NCBI RefSeq assembly: GCF_010692745.1
Contig: NZ_JAAHTB010000001.1
Coordinates: 186,001-250,000 of the forward strand
DNA: 64,000 nucleotides
Direction: 5' to 3'
From: Methylobacterium sp. BTF04
Lineage (GTDB): Bacteria > Pseudomonadota > Alphaproteobacteria > Rhizobiales > Beijerinckiaceae
Position 1 is the stretch's first letter, and the number at the start of each line of letters is the position of its first letter. The notes beneath the pieces were generated by a model that was not told the DNA's origin, ran no database searches, and worked only from the letters and a program-made list of their open reading frames with translations. This document shows positions 8,744 to 17,269 of this stretch, one piece after another. The translations under genes and the position numbers were made by a program.

Positions 8744-11317
8744 TCACGCCGCCACGACGGTATTGCGTTCCACCCGCAGAACCGCATCGAAGGGGGCGTC
8801 GTCGCTGAGCGCCGCGGCGTCGGGCAGGCAGACGATGAGACCGCGCCCGGCGAAGGAGCCGCGCAGGGCGGTCAGGCGGGGCTGGATTTCCTCTGCCTTA
8901 CGGTCTTCCAGCGCGATGGCGATCACCGCGATGTCGGGCCGGCGCACCAGGCAGCGGGCGAGATCGATGGCGATGCGCTCGCGCGAGCCGATGGCGTTCT
9001 CGCCGAGACTGGCGCCGCCGCCGCCAAGGCCCGGCTCGACCCGGCTGTCGAGTCCGAGCCGGTAGACCGTCGGTTCCAGCCCCTCGTCGGCGAGCACCCG
9101 GCGCACCAGCGCCCGCACCCGCGCCTCGGCGCCGGCTTCCTCGCCGTTGATGCGGCCGAACAGGATGTTTTCCTCCAGGCTCGCCGCGGCGGTGAGCGTG
9201 CCCGGATCGTAGAACTCGACATGGGCGCGCAAGGAGGCCGGCATCAGCTTGGCGAAGGATTGGCGCGCCGCCACCAGACGCTCCTCGAAGGCCGGGTCGA
9301 CGAGGCCGAAGCGATGCTTCGTCTCGCTGTAGCGCAGGGCCAGACCGATCAGGCGCTTGCGGTCGCGCTGGCCCGGGCCGCCGCGGCGCCAGCCCTTGGC
9401 TTCCGGCTGGCGCCCGACCAGATCCTCGAAGAAGCCGCGCTCGGAGGCCGGGAACAGCGAGAACGCATCGAAGAGCGGATGGTCGTCGGGCAGATCGGCG
9501 AAGATCTCGACGAGGCTGCGGGCGACCTGCAGGCCGATTTCGGTCAACGACCGGGTGAGGTCCTCGGCCTCCAGCACGGCGCGCAGGTACGGATGGGCGG
9601 CGATGCGCTCGGGGGCGAAGGCCGGGCCCACCGCCTCGCCGAACAGGATGTTCTCGCCCACCGTGGCCTGGTGGTTGTAGCGGGCCGGATCGAACGGCTC
9701 GACGAGGCGGCCGACCTTGTCGGCGGCCAGGGCCGCACGCACCGCCCGGCGGGCCGCCACCACCGCGCGGGCCACGTCGGGCTCGGCCACCGGATCGACG
9801 GTGCCTTCGAGCCCGCGCGCATACACGAAGGCATCGAGGCCGATCATCGACAGGGTGGCGACGAGATCCTCGGCCGACGGCTCGGAGCCGGCGCCGTACA
9901 GGATGTTCTGGCGCAAGGTGCCCTCGATGAGGATCGCCTCGGCGCCGGCGAGCGCGATGCGGCGGGCGCGTTCCTCGGCGGAGAAGCCGCGAAGCTCGAT
10001 GCCCGCATAGGTGACCGCGCCGGCGGTGGGCTCGAGCTGGCCCGCCAGGACCGCCGCGAGCGCCCGCGCGCCGCTGCCGCGCTCGCCCAGGATGGCGACA
10101 TGGCCGGGCATCGGCAGGATCACGTCCACGGCGGCGAGGCGCTCGCCGGTGGCCGGGTCATAGGCGCCGACCTCGCGCGCCACGAGGTCGCCGCCCTCGG
10201 GGAAGACGGCGTTGTGGGCGGGACGGGGCGGGCTGCGGCCTTCGAGCAGCGGCAGGGCCAGGGCGACGGTGCGGAAATGCGGACCGACGTCGGCGTAGAC
10301 ACGCCCGAGACGCAGCGCCACGGCCAGCGCCACCACGGCCAGCGCGAAGCCGCCGCCGGCGGCCAGCAAGGCGCCCGGCGCCACTGCCGGCGAGACGCCG
10401 TCGCGCCCGCGCCAGAGGGCGACGGCTACGACGATGGCCGGCAGCAGGATCCCGAGCGCCATCGAGGGCGCACGGGCATAGGCGAGGGCCGATTCGGAGG
10501 ATTCCAGCGCGTCGCGGGCGGCCTTGCCCTTGGCGGCCAGCCGCGCGCGCTCGAACGCCGCCGCCCCGTGGGCGCGCACCGCCGGCATCCGGCGGATGAG
10601 GTCGGCCAGCGCCCGTTCGGCGGTGGCGCTCACCCGCGTGCGCAGGGCGGACCGGTGTCGCGCCCGCCGCAGGATCAGGGCGCGGGCGAGGCCGGCGGCG
10701 AGGAGCCCCACCGCCACTGTCGGCACGAGGCGCGGCGCCGCGAGGCCGGCCAGGACCAGGGCGAGCAGGATGGCGCCCAGGGCCATTGCCGGAACGAGCA
10801 GGCCGAGGCCGAACAAGGTGTCGAGGCGGCCGAGCATCTCGCCCAGCGCCTGGGCCAGGGCCCGCGCCTCGTCGCGCGCGCTCGGGGGCGCTTTGAGGAT
10901 CGCCTCGGTGATGCGGGCGTTGAGGCGGGCGACGGTGCGGGTCTGGGCGATGAAGCACAGCCGCGCCACCGCCCAGCCGAGTCCGGCCGAGGCGACGGCC
11001 GCCACCGCAAGGCCGAGGAAGGCAGCGCGGACGAGGTCGGCTGCGGCGAGCGGCCAGCCGGCGAGCAGCACCAATGGACCCTCGGTGGCGGGACGCCATG
11101 GCAGGGTGGCGGCGATGCGGAGGAAAGCGCCGCCGCCTGCGGAATCCTGCACCAGCACTCCGACGAGGTCGCGCAGGCACACCAGCGCCAGGAGCGCGAG
11201 CGGCCCACCGAGCCCGAGCGTCAGCCCGATGGCGGCCGCGTGTGCGCGCGGGGCGGACCGCCAGGTGAAGACGATCGGATCGCGGTCCATCGGCATCTCT
11301 GTCCGCACGCCCCGCAT
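8744..11317 (-). CDS. ABC-exporter-like protein with degenerate nucleotide-binding domain
   Basis: 857 aa. The N-terminal 330 residues are an ABC-exporter-type membrane region with several hydrophobic helices. The C-terminal part resembles an ABC ATPase but lacks key residues: the P-loop near residue 410 reads GERGSGARAL, without the Lys that binds phosphate; the signature region near 780 reads IGSRERIAIDLARCL instead of LSGGQ; and Walker B reads AVIAIALED, not LDEAT. Three copies of a Q-loop-like ENILFG motif occur near residues 470, 556 and 717, where normal domains have one, separated by about 240 inserted residues. It may be an inactive or regulatory ABC protein, or a half that works with an active partner. 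ATGs at 11296 and 11290 are possible later starts. No partner gene is adjacent. Confidence 0.75.
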   Translation of the reverse strand: MRGVRTEMPMDRDPIVFTWRSAPRAHAAAIGLTLGLGGPLALLALVCLRDLVGVLVQDSAGGGAFLRIAATLPWRPATEGPLVLLAGWPLAAADLVRAAFLGLAVAAVASAGLGWAVARLCFIAQTRTVARLNARITEAILKAPPSARDEARALAQALGEMLGRLDTLFGLGLLVPAMALGAILLALVLAGLAAPRLVPTVAVGLLAAGLARALILRRARHRSALRTRVSATAERALADLIRRMPAVRAHGAAAFERARLAAKGKAARDALESSESALAYARAPSMALGILLPAIVVAVALWRGRDGVSPAVAPGALLAAGGGFALAVVALAVALRLGRVYADVGPHFRTVALALPLLEGRSPPRPAHNAVFPEGGDLVAREVGAYDPATGERLAAVDVILPMPGHVAILGERGSGARALAAVLAGQLEPTAGAVTYAGIELRGFSAEERARRIALAGAEAILIEGTLRQNILYGAGSEPSAEDLVATLSMIGLDAFVYARGLEGTVDPVAEPDVARAVVAARRAVRAALAADKVGRLVEPFDPARYNHQATVGENILFGEAVGPAFAPERIAAHPYLRAVLEAEDLTRSLTEIGLQVARSLVEIFADLPDDHPLFDAFSLFPASERGFFEDLVGRQPEAKGWRRGGPGQRDRKRLIGLALRYSETKHRFGLVDPAFEERLVAARQSFAKLMPASLRAHVEFYDPGTLTAAASLEENILFGRINGEEAGAEARVRALVRRVLADEGLEPTVYRLGLDSRVEPGLGGGGASLGENAIGSRERIAIDLARCLVRRPDIAVIAIALEDRKAEEIQPRLTALRGSFAGRGLIVCLPDAAALSDDAPFDAVLRVERNTVVAA

Positions 11318-11675
11318 GGCCGGGGCTCGACAGGCGGCTTAGAGGATCGGGACGGACGGTGGAAGCGTGGCGGCGCACGCCGGGCGACCGGGGCATCGCC
11401 CCGTGTGACCGTCCGATCCGAGCCGATCGGCGGGGAACCGCAGGGACTGCGGTGGTCTTTCACCCTGGCTGGGTCCGTCTCATGCGGAAGCGCGTCGGCG
11501 CCGACGGCGTTCTCACGGACGTCGCAACGGGCTCTATCTTATTGCTTTCGCATGAGATTATCGAAGAAAACCCGATTCCACTTCTGCGCCTCATGCGCTA
11601 GACCTCGAAGCGCGCGTGATCCGCGATCTCCCGGCCGTCCCGGCCGCCCCTCAGCGAAGCACCCCCGAAACCCCC
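11318..11675. other. divergent intergenic region
   Basis: About 358 bases between the divergent ABC-like gene and the glutamine amidotransferase, so both promoters should be here. An AT-richer patch lies at 11525-11585 in front of the amidotransferase. A loose inverted pair GCATGAG (11548) and CTCATGC (11590) is visible. An open frame at 11359-11601 has no recognisable features and is not called. Confidence 0.45.
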
Positions 11676-12491
11676 ATGTGCGAACTGCTCGGCATGAGCG
11701 CGAACGTGCCCACCGATATCCGGTTCTCCTTCGCGGCCCTGGCGCGACGCGGCGGCGAGACCGGGCCGCACGCGGACGGCTGGGGCATCAGCTTCTACGA
11801 GGGGCGGGGTGCACGTGCCTTCCACGAGCCGGAGCCGAGCGCGCAATCCGAACTCGCCAGGCTGCTGCGCCGGACCCCGATCAAGAGCCGCATTGTCATC
11901 GCGCATGTGCGCAAAGCCAATCGCGGCCGGGTCAACCTCGAGAACACCCACCCGTTCAGCCGGGAATTGTGGGGCCGGCGCTGGACCTTCGCGCATAACG
12001 GCCAGCTCAAGGGCGTGAAGAAGTGGCCGCTCACTTGGTTCAAGCCGGTGGGCTCCACCGACAGCGAATATGCGTTCTGCTGGATGCTCGATCAGCTGCA
12101 GGCGCGCTGGCCGGACCTGCCGAGCCCGTCGCGGCTCGACCGGGCGGTGGCGGACCTCTGCGCCGAACTCAACGGGCTCGGCGTGTTCAACATGCTGCTC
12201 TCGGACAGTCGCACCCTCTACGCCCATTGCGGCAAGCGCCTGTGCTACCTCACCCGCTGCGCGCCCTTCGGCACCGCCACCCTGGTGGACGAGGATTGGC
12301 GCGTGGATTTCGCGCAGGAGACCGGGACCAACGACGTGGTCACGGTGATCGCCACCAAGGCGCTGACCCGCGACGAATGCTGGACCGATGTCGAGCGCGG
12401 CCACGTCCTGTCCCTGCGCGACGGCGCGGTGCGCATCCTCAAGCCCGGCGGCACGGTCCCGGTGCGGGTGCCGCTCCCGTGTGGCTGTTGA
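11676..12491 (+). CDS. class II glutamine amidotransferase (YafJ-like)
   Basis: 271 aa. It starts MCELLGMS; Cys2 becomes the N-terminal nucleophile after Met removal, which fixes the start at 11676 although the frame is open further up. Other Ntn-type glutamine amidotransferase features are DGWGISFYEG, the IAHVRKANRG stretch, NTHPF, FAHNGQL with the oxyanion Asn-Gly, and STDSEYAF. These stand-alone enzymes, like E. coli YafJ, hydrolyse glutamine or a related gamma-glutamyl compound; no synthetase domain is attached and the acceptor is unknown. Cytoplasmic. It precedes the sigma factor gene by 162 bp on the same strand; a functional link is not evident. Confidence 0.9.
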   Translation: MCELLGMSANVPTDIRFSFAALARRGGETGPHADGWGISFYEGRGARAFHEPEPSAQSELARLLRRTPIKSRIVIAHVRKANRGRVNLENTHPFSRELWGRRWTFAHNGQLKGVKKWPLTWFKPVGSTDSEYAFCWMLDQLQARWPDLPSPSRLDRAVADLCAELNGLGVFNMLLSDSRTLYAHCGKRLCYLTRCAPFGTATLVDEDWRVDFAQETGTNDVVTVIATKALTRDECWTDVERGHVLSLRDGAVRILKPGGTVPVRVPLPCGC

Positions 12492-12653
12492 TGGGATGTG
12501 GCTGTTGATGCGACACGGGACGCAACCCTGACGGTTAACCGCCGGGATGCGTGTCCTGATGGGATGCGCTACAACGCCCCGACACGACAGGTCTCGCGCG
12601 GGCTTCGACCCTGCGCTGCCTCTCTCCCGCGATCGATCAGAATACGACGAGCC

Positions 12654-13391
12654 ATGACACGCGACGCGACCGAGACTGCCCCCGAGACCGACACCACGGC
12701 GGATGGCCGCCCCAACCTGTCGTCCAACATCCGGACGCATCTGGGTGAGCATCTGCGGACGGTCTACGACCGGCTGCCTACCGACGAGCAGCCGGGCCGG
12801 TTCGCCGAACTCATCGAGAAGCTCGAAGCAGCCCTGCGCGCGCGGGGCGAGGCGGTGGAGCCGGAATTCCGCAACGGCCTGCTCGCCGCCGTGCCGAGCC
12901 TGCGCGCCTTCGCCCTGTCGCTCACCAGCAACCCGGCCCGCTCGGACGACCTGGTCCAGGACACCCTGCTCAAGGGCTGGCAGCATCGCGCCCGCTTCCA
13001 GCCGGGCACCAACCTGAATGCGTGGCTGTTCACGATCCTGCGCAACATCTTCTACTCGGACCACCGCAAGCGCGTGCGCGAGGTCGAGGACCAGGACGGG
13101 TCCTATGCCGCGCGCCTGGCCACGGCCCCGCACCAGGGCGACCGCCTCGACGTGGAAGACCTCCAGACCGCGCTGGCCAAGCTGCCGCCGGATCAGCGCG
13201 AGGCGCTGGTGCTGGTCGGCGCCGAGGGCGTCTCCTACGAGGAGGCCGCGGCGATCATGGGCTGCAAGGTCGGCACCGTGAAGAGCCGCGTCAGCCGGGC
13301 CCGCGGCCGCCTCGCCGAGCTCCTGGGCTACGACGAGGAAGACCTGAGCTCGGACCGCCTGATCCAGTCGGCAATGCCCAAGGACGCGTGA
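12654..13391 (+). CDS. ecfG: EcfG-type general stress sigma factor with NepR-like N-terminal region
   Basis: 245 aa. Residues about 68-240 are an EcfG (ECF15) sigma factor: region 2 with SDDLVQDTLLKGW and FQPGTNLNAWLFTILRNIFY, and region 4 with LPPDQREALVLVGAEGVSYEEAA and GTVKSRVSRARGRL. This sigma directs RNA polymerase to general stress response promoters. Residues 25-60 (IRTHLGEHLRTVYDRLP, QPGRFAELIEKLE) resemble the two conserved helices of NepR, the anti-sigma that normally holds EcfG inactive until phosphorylated PhyR removes it. So this looks like an anti-sigma/sigma fusion in one chain. The ATG at 12654 is chosen because the NepR-like region begins soon after and the upstream frame is not coherent. 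No phyR or kinase gene is in the window. Sigma call is sure; the NepR reading is by eye. Confidence 0.9.
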   Translation: MTRDATETAPETDTTADGRPNLSSNIRTHLGEHLRTVYDRLPTDEQPGRFAELIEKLEAALRARGEAVEPEFRNGLLAAVPSLRAFALSLTSNPARSDDLVQDTLLKGWQHRARFQPGTNLNAWLFTILRNIFYSDHRKRVREVEDQDGSYAARLATAPHQGDRLDVEDLQTALAKLPPDQREALVLVGAEGVSYEEAAAIMGCKVGTVKSRVSRARGRLAELLGYDEEDLSSDRLIQSAMPKDA

Positions 13392-13627
13392 GTCCGGTTT
13401 CGTCGCCAGCGGCGACGTCCGGCGTGGGTTCTCGGTCCTGATCGGCAGGGGGCAATCGCAAGCCTCTGAAAAGCCGAGTGATTGCGGTAGCGTAACCGCA
13501 TCGCGACACGTCAGTGATCATCCGGCCCTGGTTTTTTTGGCATCCCTTTCGGCGGGTCGCACGTTGATGCCCTGAACCCGGCAGCGCCTCACGGCGTCGC
13601 GGGAAACCCGTTCAGGAGACCCGAACC

Positions 13628-14038
13628 ATGACCATGAAGACCCTTCTGGCCGCCACGGCCATCGCCCTTAGCCTGCCCCTCGCCGCCCAGGCCCAGGGCC
13701 TCGTCCGCGGCGCCGAGCGCGGCGCTCAGGACGGTCGCGATGCTGCCGGTCCGCTCGGCGCCATCGTCGGTGGTGCGGTCGGTGCGGCCACCGGCACCGT
13801 GGGCGGCATCCTCGGCATCGACGACCGTCCCCGCTTTCGCCAGTACGTCGACCGCGAGCGGCACTCGTCCTATGCGTATGACGGCGACGTCCGCGTCGGC
13901 ACCGTCCTGCCTGGGTCGGGCGTGAGCTACTACGACGTCCCGTCCGAGTACAACGCCCGCGGCTCGCGCTACACCATCGTCAACGACCGCACGGTGCTGG
14001 TCGATCGCAGCGGCCGGATTCTCGAAGTCATCGAGTAG
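13628..14038 (+). CDS. DUF1236 secreted protein
   Basis: 136 aa. Signal peptide at 1-23 (LLAATAIALSLPLAAQAQ), a Gly/Ala-rich region GPLGAIVGGAVGAATG that resembles a glycine-zipper, and a C-terminal DUF1236 domain (RVGTVLPGSGVSYYDVP ... YTIVNDRTVLVDRSGRILEVIE). It should be periplasmic or outer-membrane associated. DUF1236 genes are often under general stress control in this class, and this one lies between the EcfG gene and a NepR-like gene. An AGGAG ribosome binding site lies 9 bases before the ATG, which settles the start. It is followed by a strong intrinsic terminator. Function unknown. Confidence 0.87.
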   Translation: MTMKTLLAATAIALSLPLAAQAQGLVRGAERGAQDGRDAAGPLGAIVGGAVGAATGTVGGILGIDDRPRFRQYVDRERHSSYAYDGDVRVGTVLPGSGVSYYDVPSEYNARGSRYTIVNDRTVLVDRSGRILEVIE

Positions 14039-14071
14039 TCGAAATCGTGGTGTTTCCGCACCTGATATGAC

Positions 14072-14110
14072 AAAGCCCCTCGGCGAAGCCTTCGCCGGGG
14101 GGCTTTTTAT
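14072..14110 (+). terminator. intrinsic terminator after the DUF1236 gene
   Basis: A long GC-rich stem, AAGCCCC and CGGCGAA pairing with TTCGCCG and GGGGCTT around a three-base loop, is followed by five T residues. It lies 34 bp after the DUF1236 stop and would end that transcript before the NepR-like gene. Confidence 0.9.
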
Positions 14111-14186
14111 TTGACCCGTTTGCGCAGCGATCGATGTACGATCGAGAAATTCATCGATGGTATCGGCACGCCGTGCGGTAGGTTCG

Positions 14187-14211
14187 GCAACGCAAGCCCG
14201 ATTCGGCCGTT
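14187..14211 (+). promoter_or_regulatory. possible EcfG-type promoter for the NepR-like gene
   Basis: GCAAC at 14187-14191 and CGTT at 14208-14211 are 16 bases apart, one mismatch from the GGAAC-N16/17-CGTT pattern of EcfG-dependent promoters. It ends 40 bp before the NepR-like start. One mismatch in a short motif means it could be chance. Confidence 0.3.
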
Positions 14212-14251
14212 GGACATGCTGCTTCAGGAGCATCCACCAGGAGAATCCACG

Positions 14252-14506
14252 ATGAGTCCAGACGAGACCTCCACCGACGCGGCGCTGCCCGAGCCGGTGC
14301 GCGACCATCTCGGCCAGCAATTGCGCTCGATCTTCAGCACCGGCGAAGCCGTGCCGCAATATCTCGGTGATCCGGTGGTGCCGGAGATGTTCGAGCCGCA
14401 GATCAAGCGCCTCGAGGTCCGCCTGAAGACCCACGAAGAGGGCACGGATGCGGTGGAGCACGCCCTCGAGGGATTGCTCGGCGATCTCGTCCCGCCCAAG
14501 GCGTGA
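14252..14506 (+). CDS. small NepR-like protein (possible second anti-sigma factor)
   Basis: 84 aa, soluble. The segment VRDHLGQQLRSIF (residues 16-28), then a loop, then PVVPEMFEPQIKRLE resembles the NepR anti-sigma pattern (H-[LI]-G-x-x-LR-x-[IVL]-[YF], then P-V-P-x-x-F and LE). The loop between the two parts is about six residues longer than usual. If it is a NepR paralogue it would bind EcfG-type sigma factors and be displaced by PhyR. It is one gene away from the EcfG fusion, which strengthens the reading. The ATG at 14252 follows a GGAG-like site (CAGGAGAATCC). It converges with mscL. The alternative is an unrelated small acidic protein. Confidence 0.55.
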   Translation: MSPDETSTDAALPEPVRDHLGQQLRSIFSTGEAVPQYLGDPVVPEMFEPQIKRLEVRLKTHEEGTDAVEHALEGLLGDLVPPKA

Positions 14507-14531
14507 TCCGACTCCGCCGAGCGGATTCCGA

Positions 14532-14960
14532 TCAGACCGTCGGGCGGGTCGCGAGAAGATCGCGGATTTCACCGAGGATCTTCACGTCGGCCGGCACTTC
14601 CGCCACGGCCTCGGGCTTGGCCTCTTCCTGCTTCTGAAGCTTGTTCATCGAGCGGATGACCAGGAACAGCACGAAGGCGACGATCATGAAGTTGAGCGCC
14701 ACGGTGATGAACTGGCCGTAGCCGATCACCGCGCCCTGCTTCTTGGCGTCGGCGTAGGCCGCCCCCTTCTGTACCGATGACGAGAGCGAGAGATAGTAGT
14801 TCGAAAAGTCGAGGCCACCGGTGACGGCGCCGATCATCGGCATGAAGACGTCCTGGACCGCCGACGTCACGATCGCCCCGAAGGCCGCGCCGATGATGAC
14901 GCCGACCGCGAGGTCGACGACATTGCCGCGCAGCGCGAACTTCTTGAATTCTTCCAACAT
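14532..14960 (-). CDS. mscL: large-conductance mechanosensitive channel
   Basis: 142 aa, normal length for MscL. The N-terminal helix [20 protein letters not shown] and the pore helix [21 protein letters not shown] are characteristic; the second helix is [25 protein letters not shown], ending in a short C-terminal helix ([10 protein letters not shown]). It forms a pentameric inner-membrane pore that opens under high membrane tension to release solutes during hypo-osmotic shock. It is a single gene converging with the NepR-like gene. Confidence 0.97.
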   Translation of the reverse strand: MLEEFKKFALRGNVVDLAVGVIIGAAFGAIVTSAVQDVFMPMIGAVTGGLDFSNYYLSLSSSVQKGAAYADAKKQGAVIGYGQFITVALNFMIVAFVLFLVIRSMNKLQKQEEAKPEAVAEVPADVKILGEIRDLLATRPTV

Positions 14961-15040
14961 CTATGGCTCCGCCCGGTCCGATCTTCCGAATCGCTGGGTT
15001 CAACGTAGGGAATGCCGCAGCGCGGCGACAGGCCGGCGGC

Positions 15041-15910
15041 TCAGCTGTCCACGGCGCGATCGTGCTCCGTGCCCTCGGCGTCGTCGTCGTCGTCCGGGAT
15101 GGCGGTCGGCGCGGCACGCTCCTCGGCCTTGGCCCGGCGCCGGTACTGCGCCGCACCGATGGGCAGGGTCACCAGATAGCCGACGCTCGTGGCCACCATC
15201 GCCTCGAACGGGAAGCTGATGAGCAGGCCGAAGGCCGCCACCACGACGAGGAAGATCGGCAGCACCGCCTCGCGGGGCACCCGCTTGCCCACGGTCTTGC
15301 CGGAGAAGGTCGGCACCGTGGACACCACCAGGAGCGCGATGCACAGCATGTAGCCGAGCACCACCGGGGCGGCCCAGCGCTCGACCGGCAGGCCGAGGAA
15401 ATGGAGATAGAGCGGCAGCAGCACCGTGAGCGCACCGGCCGGGGCCGGCATGCCGACGAAGAAATCCTTCTTCCAGGCCGGGCGATTGGGATCGTCGAGC
15501 ATCGCGTTGAAGCGGGCAAGACGCAGGGCCATGGCGATGGCGAAGATCAGCGCCACGATCCAGCCCACCGCACGCAGCTCCTTGAGGGCGAAGCCGTAGA
15601 GGATCAGGGCCGGGGCGCAGCCGAAATTCACGAAGTCGGCGAGCGAATCGAGTTCGGCGCCGAAGCGCGACGTGCCCTTCAGCATCCGCGCCACCCGGCC
15701 GTCGATGCCATCGAGGAAGGCGGCGGCCACGATGGCGATCACGGCCGGCTCGAACTTGCCCTCGAAGGCGAGCCGGATCGCGGTCAACCCGAGGCAGAGC
15801 GCCATCAGGGTGATCATGTTCGGCGCGATCATCCGCAGCGGCACCGGCTTGAACCGGCGCGGCCGGGGCTCGTTGGCGTCGGGCGCGAACGGCGGGAACA
15901 GATCGTCCAT
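15041..15910 (-). CDS. pssA: CDP-diacylglycerol-serine O-phosphatidyltransferase
   Basis: 289 aa inner-membrane enzyme joining L-serine to CDP-diacylglycerol to make phosphatidylserine. The CDP-alcohol phosphotransferase signature D-G-x-x-A-R-(x8)-G-(x3)-D-(x3)-D is seen as DGIDGRVARMLKGTSRFGAE followed by LDSLADF. Multiple hydrophobic helices follow, and the tail is an acidic DDDDDAEGTEHD stretch. The start is the ATG at 15910, which gives the usual PssA N-terminus and lies 13 bp after the psd stop, indicating one transcription unit with psd. Together they make phosphatidylethanolamine, as in most alphaproteobacteria. Confidence 0.95.
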   Translation of the reverse strand: MDDLFPPFAPDANEPRPRRFKPVPLRMIAPNMITLMALCLGLTAIRLAFEGKFEPAVIAIVAAAFLDGIDGRVARMLKGTSRFGAELDSLADFVNFGCAPALILYGFALKELRAVGWIVALIFAIAMALRLARFNAMLDDPNRPAWKKDFFVGMPAPAGALTVLLPLYLHFLGLPVERWAAPVVLGYMLCIALLVVSTVPTFSGKTVGKRVPREAVLPIFLVVVAAFGLLISFPFEAMVATSVGYLVTLPIGAAQYRRRAKAEERAAPTAIPDDDDDAEGTEHDRAVDS

Positions 15911-15923
15911 GCGGCCAGCCTCC

Positions 15924-16634
15924 TCAGATGCGCCGGAAGCTGCGCTCGGGACCACCGCCGAGATCGGCCAGTACCGTCTCGCCGGCCACTGCCTTCTGGC
16001 CGAGCCCCACCAGCACGCGGGTGCCGACGGGCAGGTAGACGTCGACGCGCGAGCCGAAGCGGATAAGGCCGAAGCGCTCGCCGACGTTCAGGGTATCGTT
16101 GGCCTGGACCCAGCCGACGATGCGGCGCGCCACCAGGCCGGCGATCTGCACTACGCCGATCCGGACGGGGGCGCCCCGGTGGGTGGTCTCCATCACGAGG
16201 CCGTTGCGCTCGTTGTCGTCGCTGGCCTTGTCGAGCTCGGCGTTGAGGAACAGGCCCGGCGTGTAGTGGATCTGGCCGATCCGGCCCGTCACCGGTACCC
16301 GGTTCACGTGGCAATCGAACACGTTCATGAACACCGAGATGCGCAGCATCAATTCCTGCGGCAGGTCGAGTTCGGGCGGCGGCAGAACGGTGGAGATCAG
16401 GTTCACGCGGCCATCGGCCGGGGACACCACGAGGCCGTCGCCTACTGGCGTCACGCGCTCGGGATCCCGGAAGAAGTAGCACACCCACAGGGTGAGGATC
16501 AGGAAGATCCAGCCGAAGAACTGGGCGAAGTAGCCGGCGATCACCGTCAGCACGATGCCGATGAGGATGAAGGGATAACCCTCCTTGTGGATCGGCACGA
16601 GCGTTCGGCGGATCGTCTCGAAGAGATCGGACAT
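15924..16634 (-). CDS. psd: phosphatidylserine decarboxylase proenzyme
   Basis: 236 aa, the short (type A) Psd. Two hydrophobic helices near the N-terminus ([24 protein letters not shown]) anchor it; [19 protein letters not shown] and [14 protein letters not shown] are conserved. Self-cleavage at Gly194-Ser195 within [11 protein letters not shown] gives the pyruvoyl group. It converts phosphatidylserine to phosphatidylethanolamine. First gene of a psd-pssA unit on the minus strand, so its promoter is in the 165-bp gap before the ohr gene. Confidence 0.96.
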   Translation of the reverse strand: MSDLFETIRRTLVPIHKEGYPFILIGIVLTVIAGYFAQFFGWIFLILTLWVCYFFRDPERVTPVGDGLVVSPADGRVNLISTVLPPPELDLPQELMLRISVFMNVFDCHVNRVPVTGRIGQIHYTPGLFLNAELDKASDDNERNGLVMETTHRGAPVRIGVVQIAGLVARRIVGWVQANDTLNVGERFGLIRFGSRVDVYLPVGTRVLVGLGQKAVAGETVLADLGGGPERSFRRI

Positions 16635-16798
16635 GGGTCTCCAGACTGCTTGTCGTCGGAAGGCGCCACCGGGGCGCCTTCGGGCAGGCGCCCCTCTTAA
16701 GGCACGCCGCGCCCCGCGTCATACGGTTTTGGTGCGCAGGCATGCGGGTTTTCGCCCGTCGACACGGCCACGGGACCGCGCCGACGGACAGATTCGGC

Positions 16799-17221
16799 TC
16801 AGGCGGCCGAGATGTCGACCTGGATGTTGCCGCGGGTGGCGTGGGAGTACGGGCACACCACGTCGGCGCGCTTCACCAGGTCTTCGGCCACCGCATGGTC
16901 GAGGCCCGGCAGGGTCGCCTTGAGGGTGACCACGAGACCGAAGCCGGTGCCGTCGTCGCGCTGGCCGATGCCGACAGTGGACTCGACCTTGGCGTCGTCG
17001 GCGATCGTCACCTTGTCCTTTGCGGCGACGAACTTGATCGCGCCGAGGAAGCAGGCGGCGTAGCCTGCGGCGAAGAGCTGCTCGGGATTGGTACCGGAGC
17101 CACCGCCGCCGCCGAGTTCCTTGGGCGTCGACAGCGTCACGTCGACGACCTTGTCGTTGGTGGAGGCGTGGCCTTCACGGCCGCCGGTGGCCTGAGCGTG
17201 GGCGGTGTAGAGAGCTTTCAT
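16799..17221 (-). CDS. ohr: organic hydroperoxide reductase
   Basis: 140 aa, OsmC/Ohr family. The two redox cysteines are Cys57 in GYAACFLGAIKFVA and Cys123 in VCPYSHATRGN, the exact Ohr pattern, with a conserved Arg near residue 15. Ohr reduces organic and lipid hydroperoxides with electrons from lipoylated proteins in the cytoplasm. The start is the ATG at 17221, giving the standard MKALYTAHAQATGGREGH N-terminus. Divergent from ohrR, with OhrR-type operators between them, so it is induced by organic peroxides. Confidence 0.96.
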   Translation of the reverse strand: MKALYTAHAQATGGREGHASTNDKVVDVTLSTPKELGGGGGSGTNPEQLFAAGYAACFLGAIKFVAAKDKVTIADDAKVESTVGIGQRDDGTGFGLVVTLKATLPGLDHAVAEDLVKRADVVCPYSHATRGNIQVDISAA

Positions 17222-17269
17222 GACGTCGTCTCCGAGCAAAGGGGTGACAGGGGATTCGCCTGCCGGTCG

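Noticed and set aside
7229..11998. Very long open frame on the plus strand, antisense to the transpeptidase and ABC-like genes
   Set aside because: GC-rich DNA gives long antisense frames. Its product is His/Arg/Gly-rich with no domains, and the minus-strand genes here carry clear motifs.
13392..13627. EcfG-type promoter in front of the DUF1236 gene
   Set aside because: I looked for GGAAC with CGTT at 16-18 bases and found none; only a TGCGGT/ACCGCA stem near 13484 is visible.
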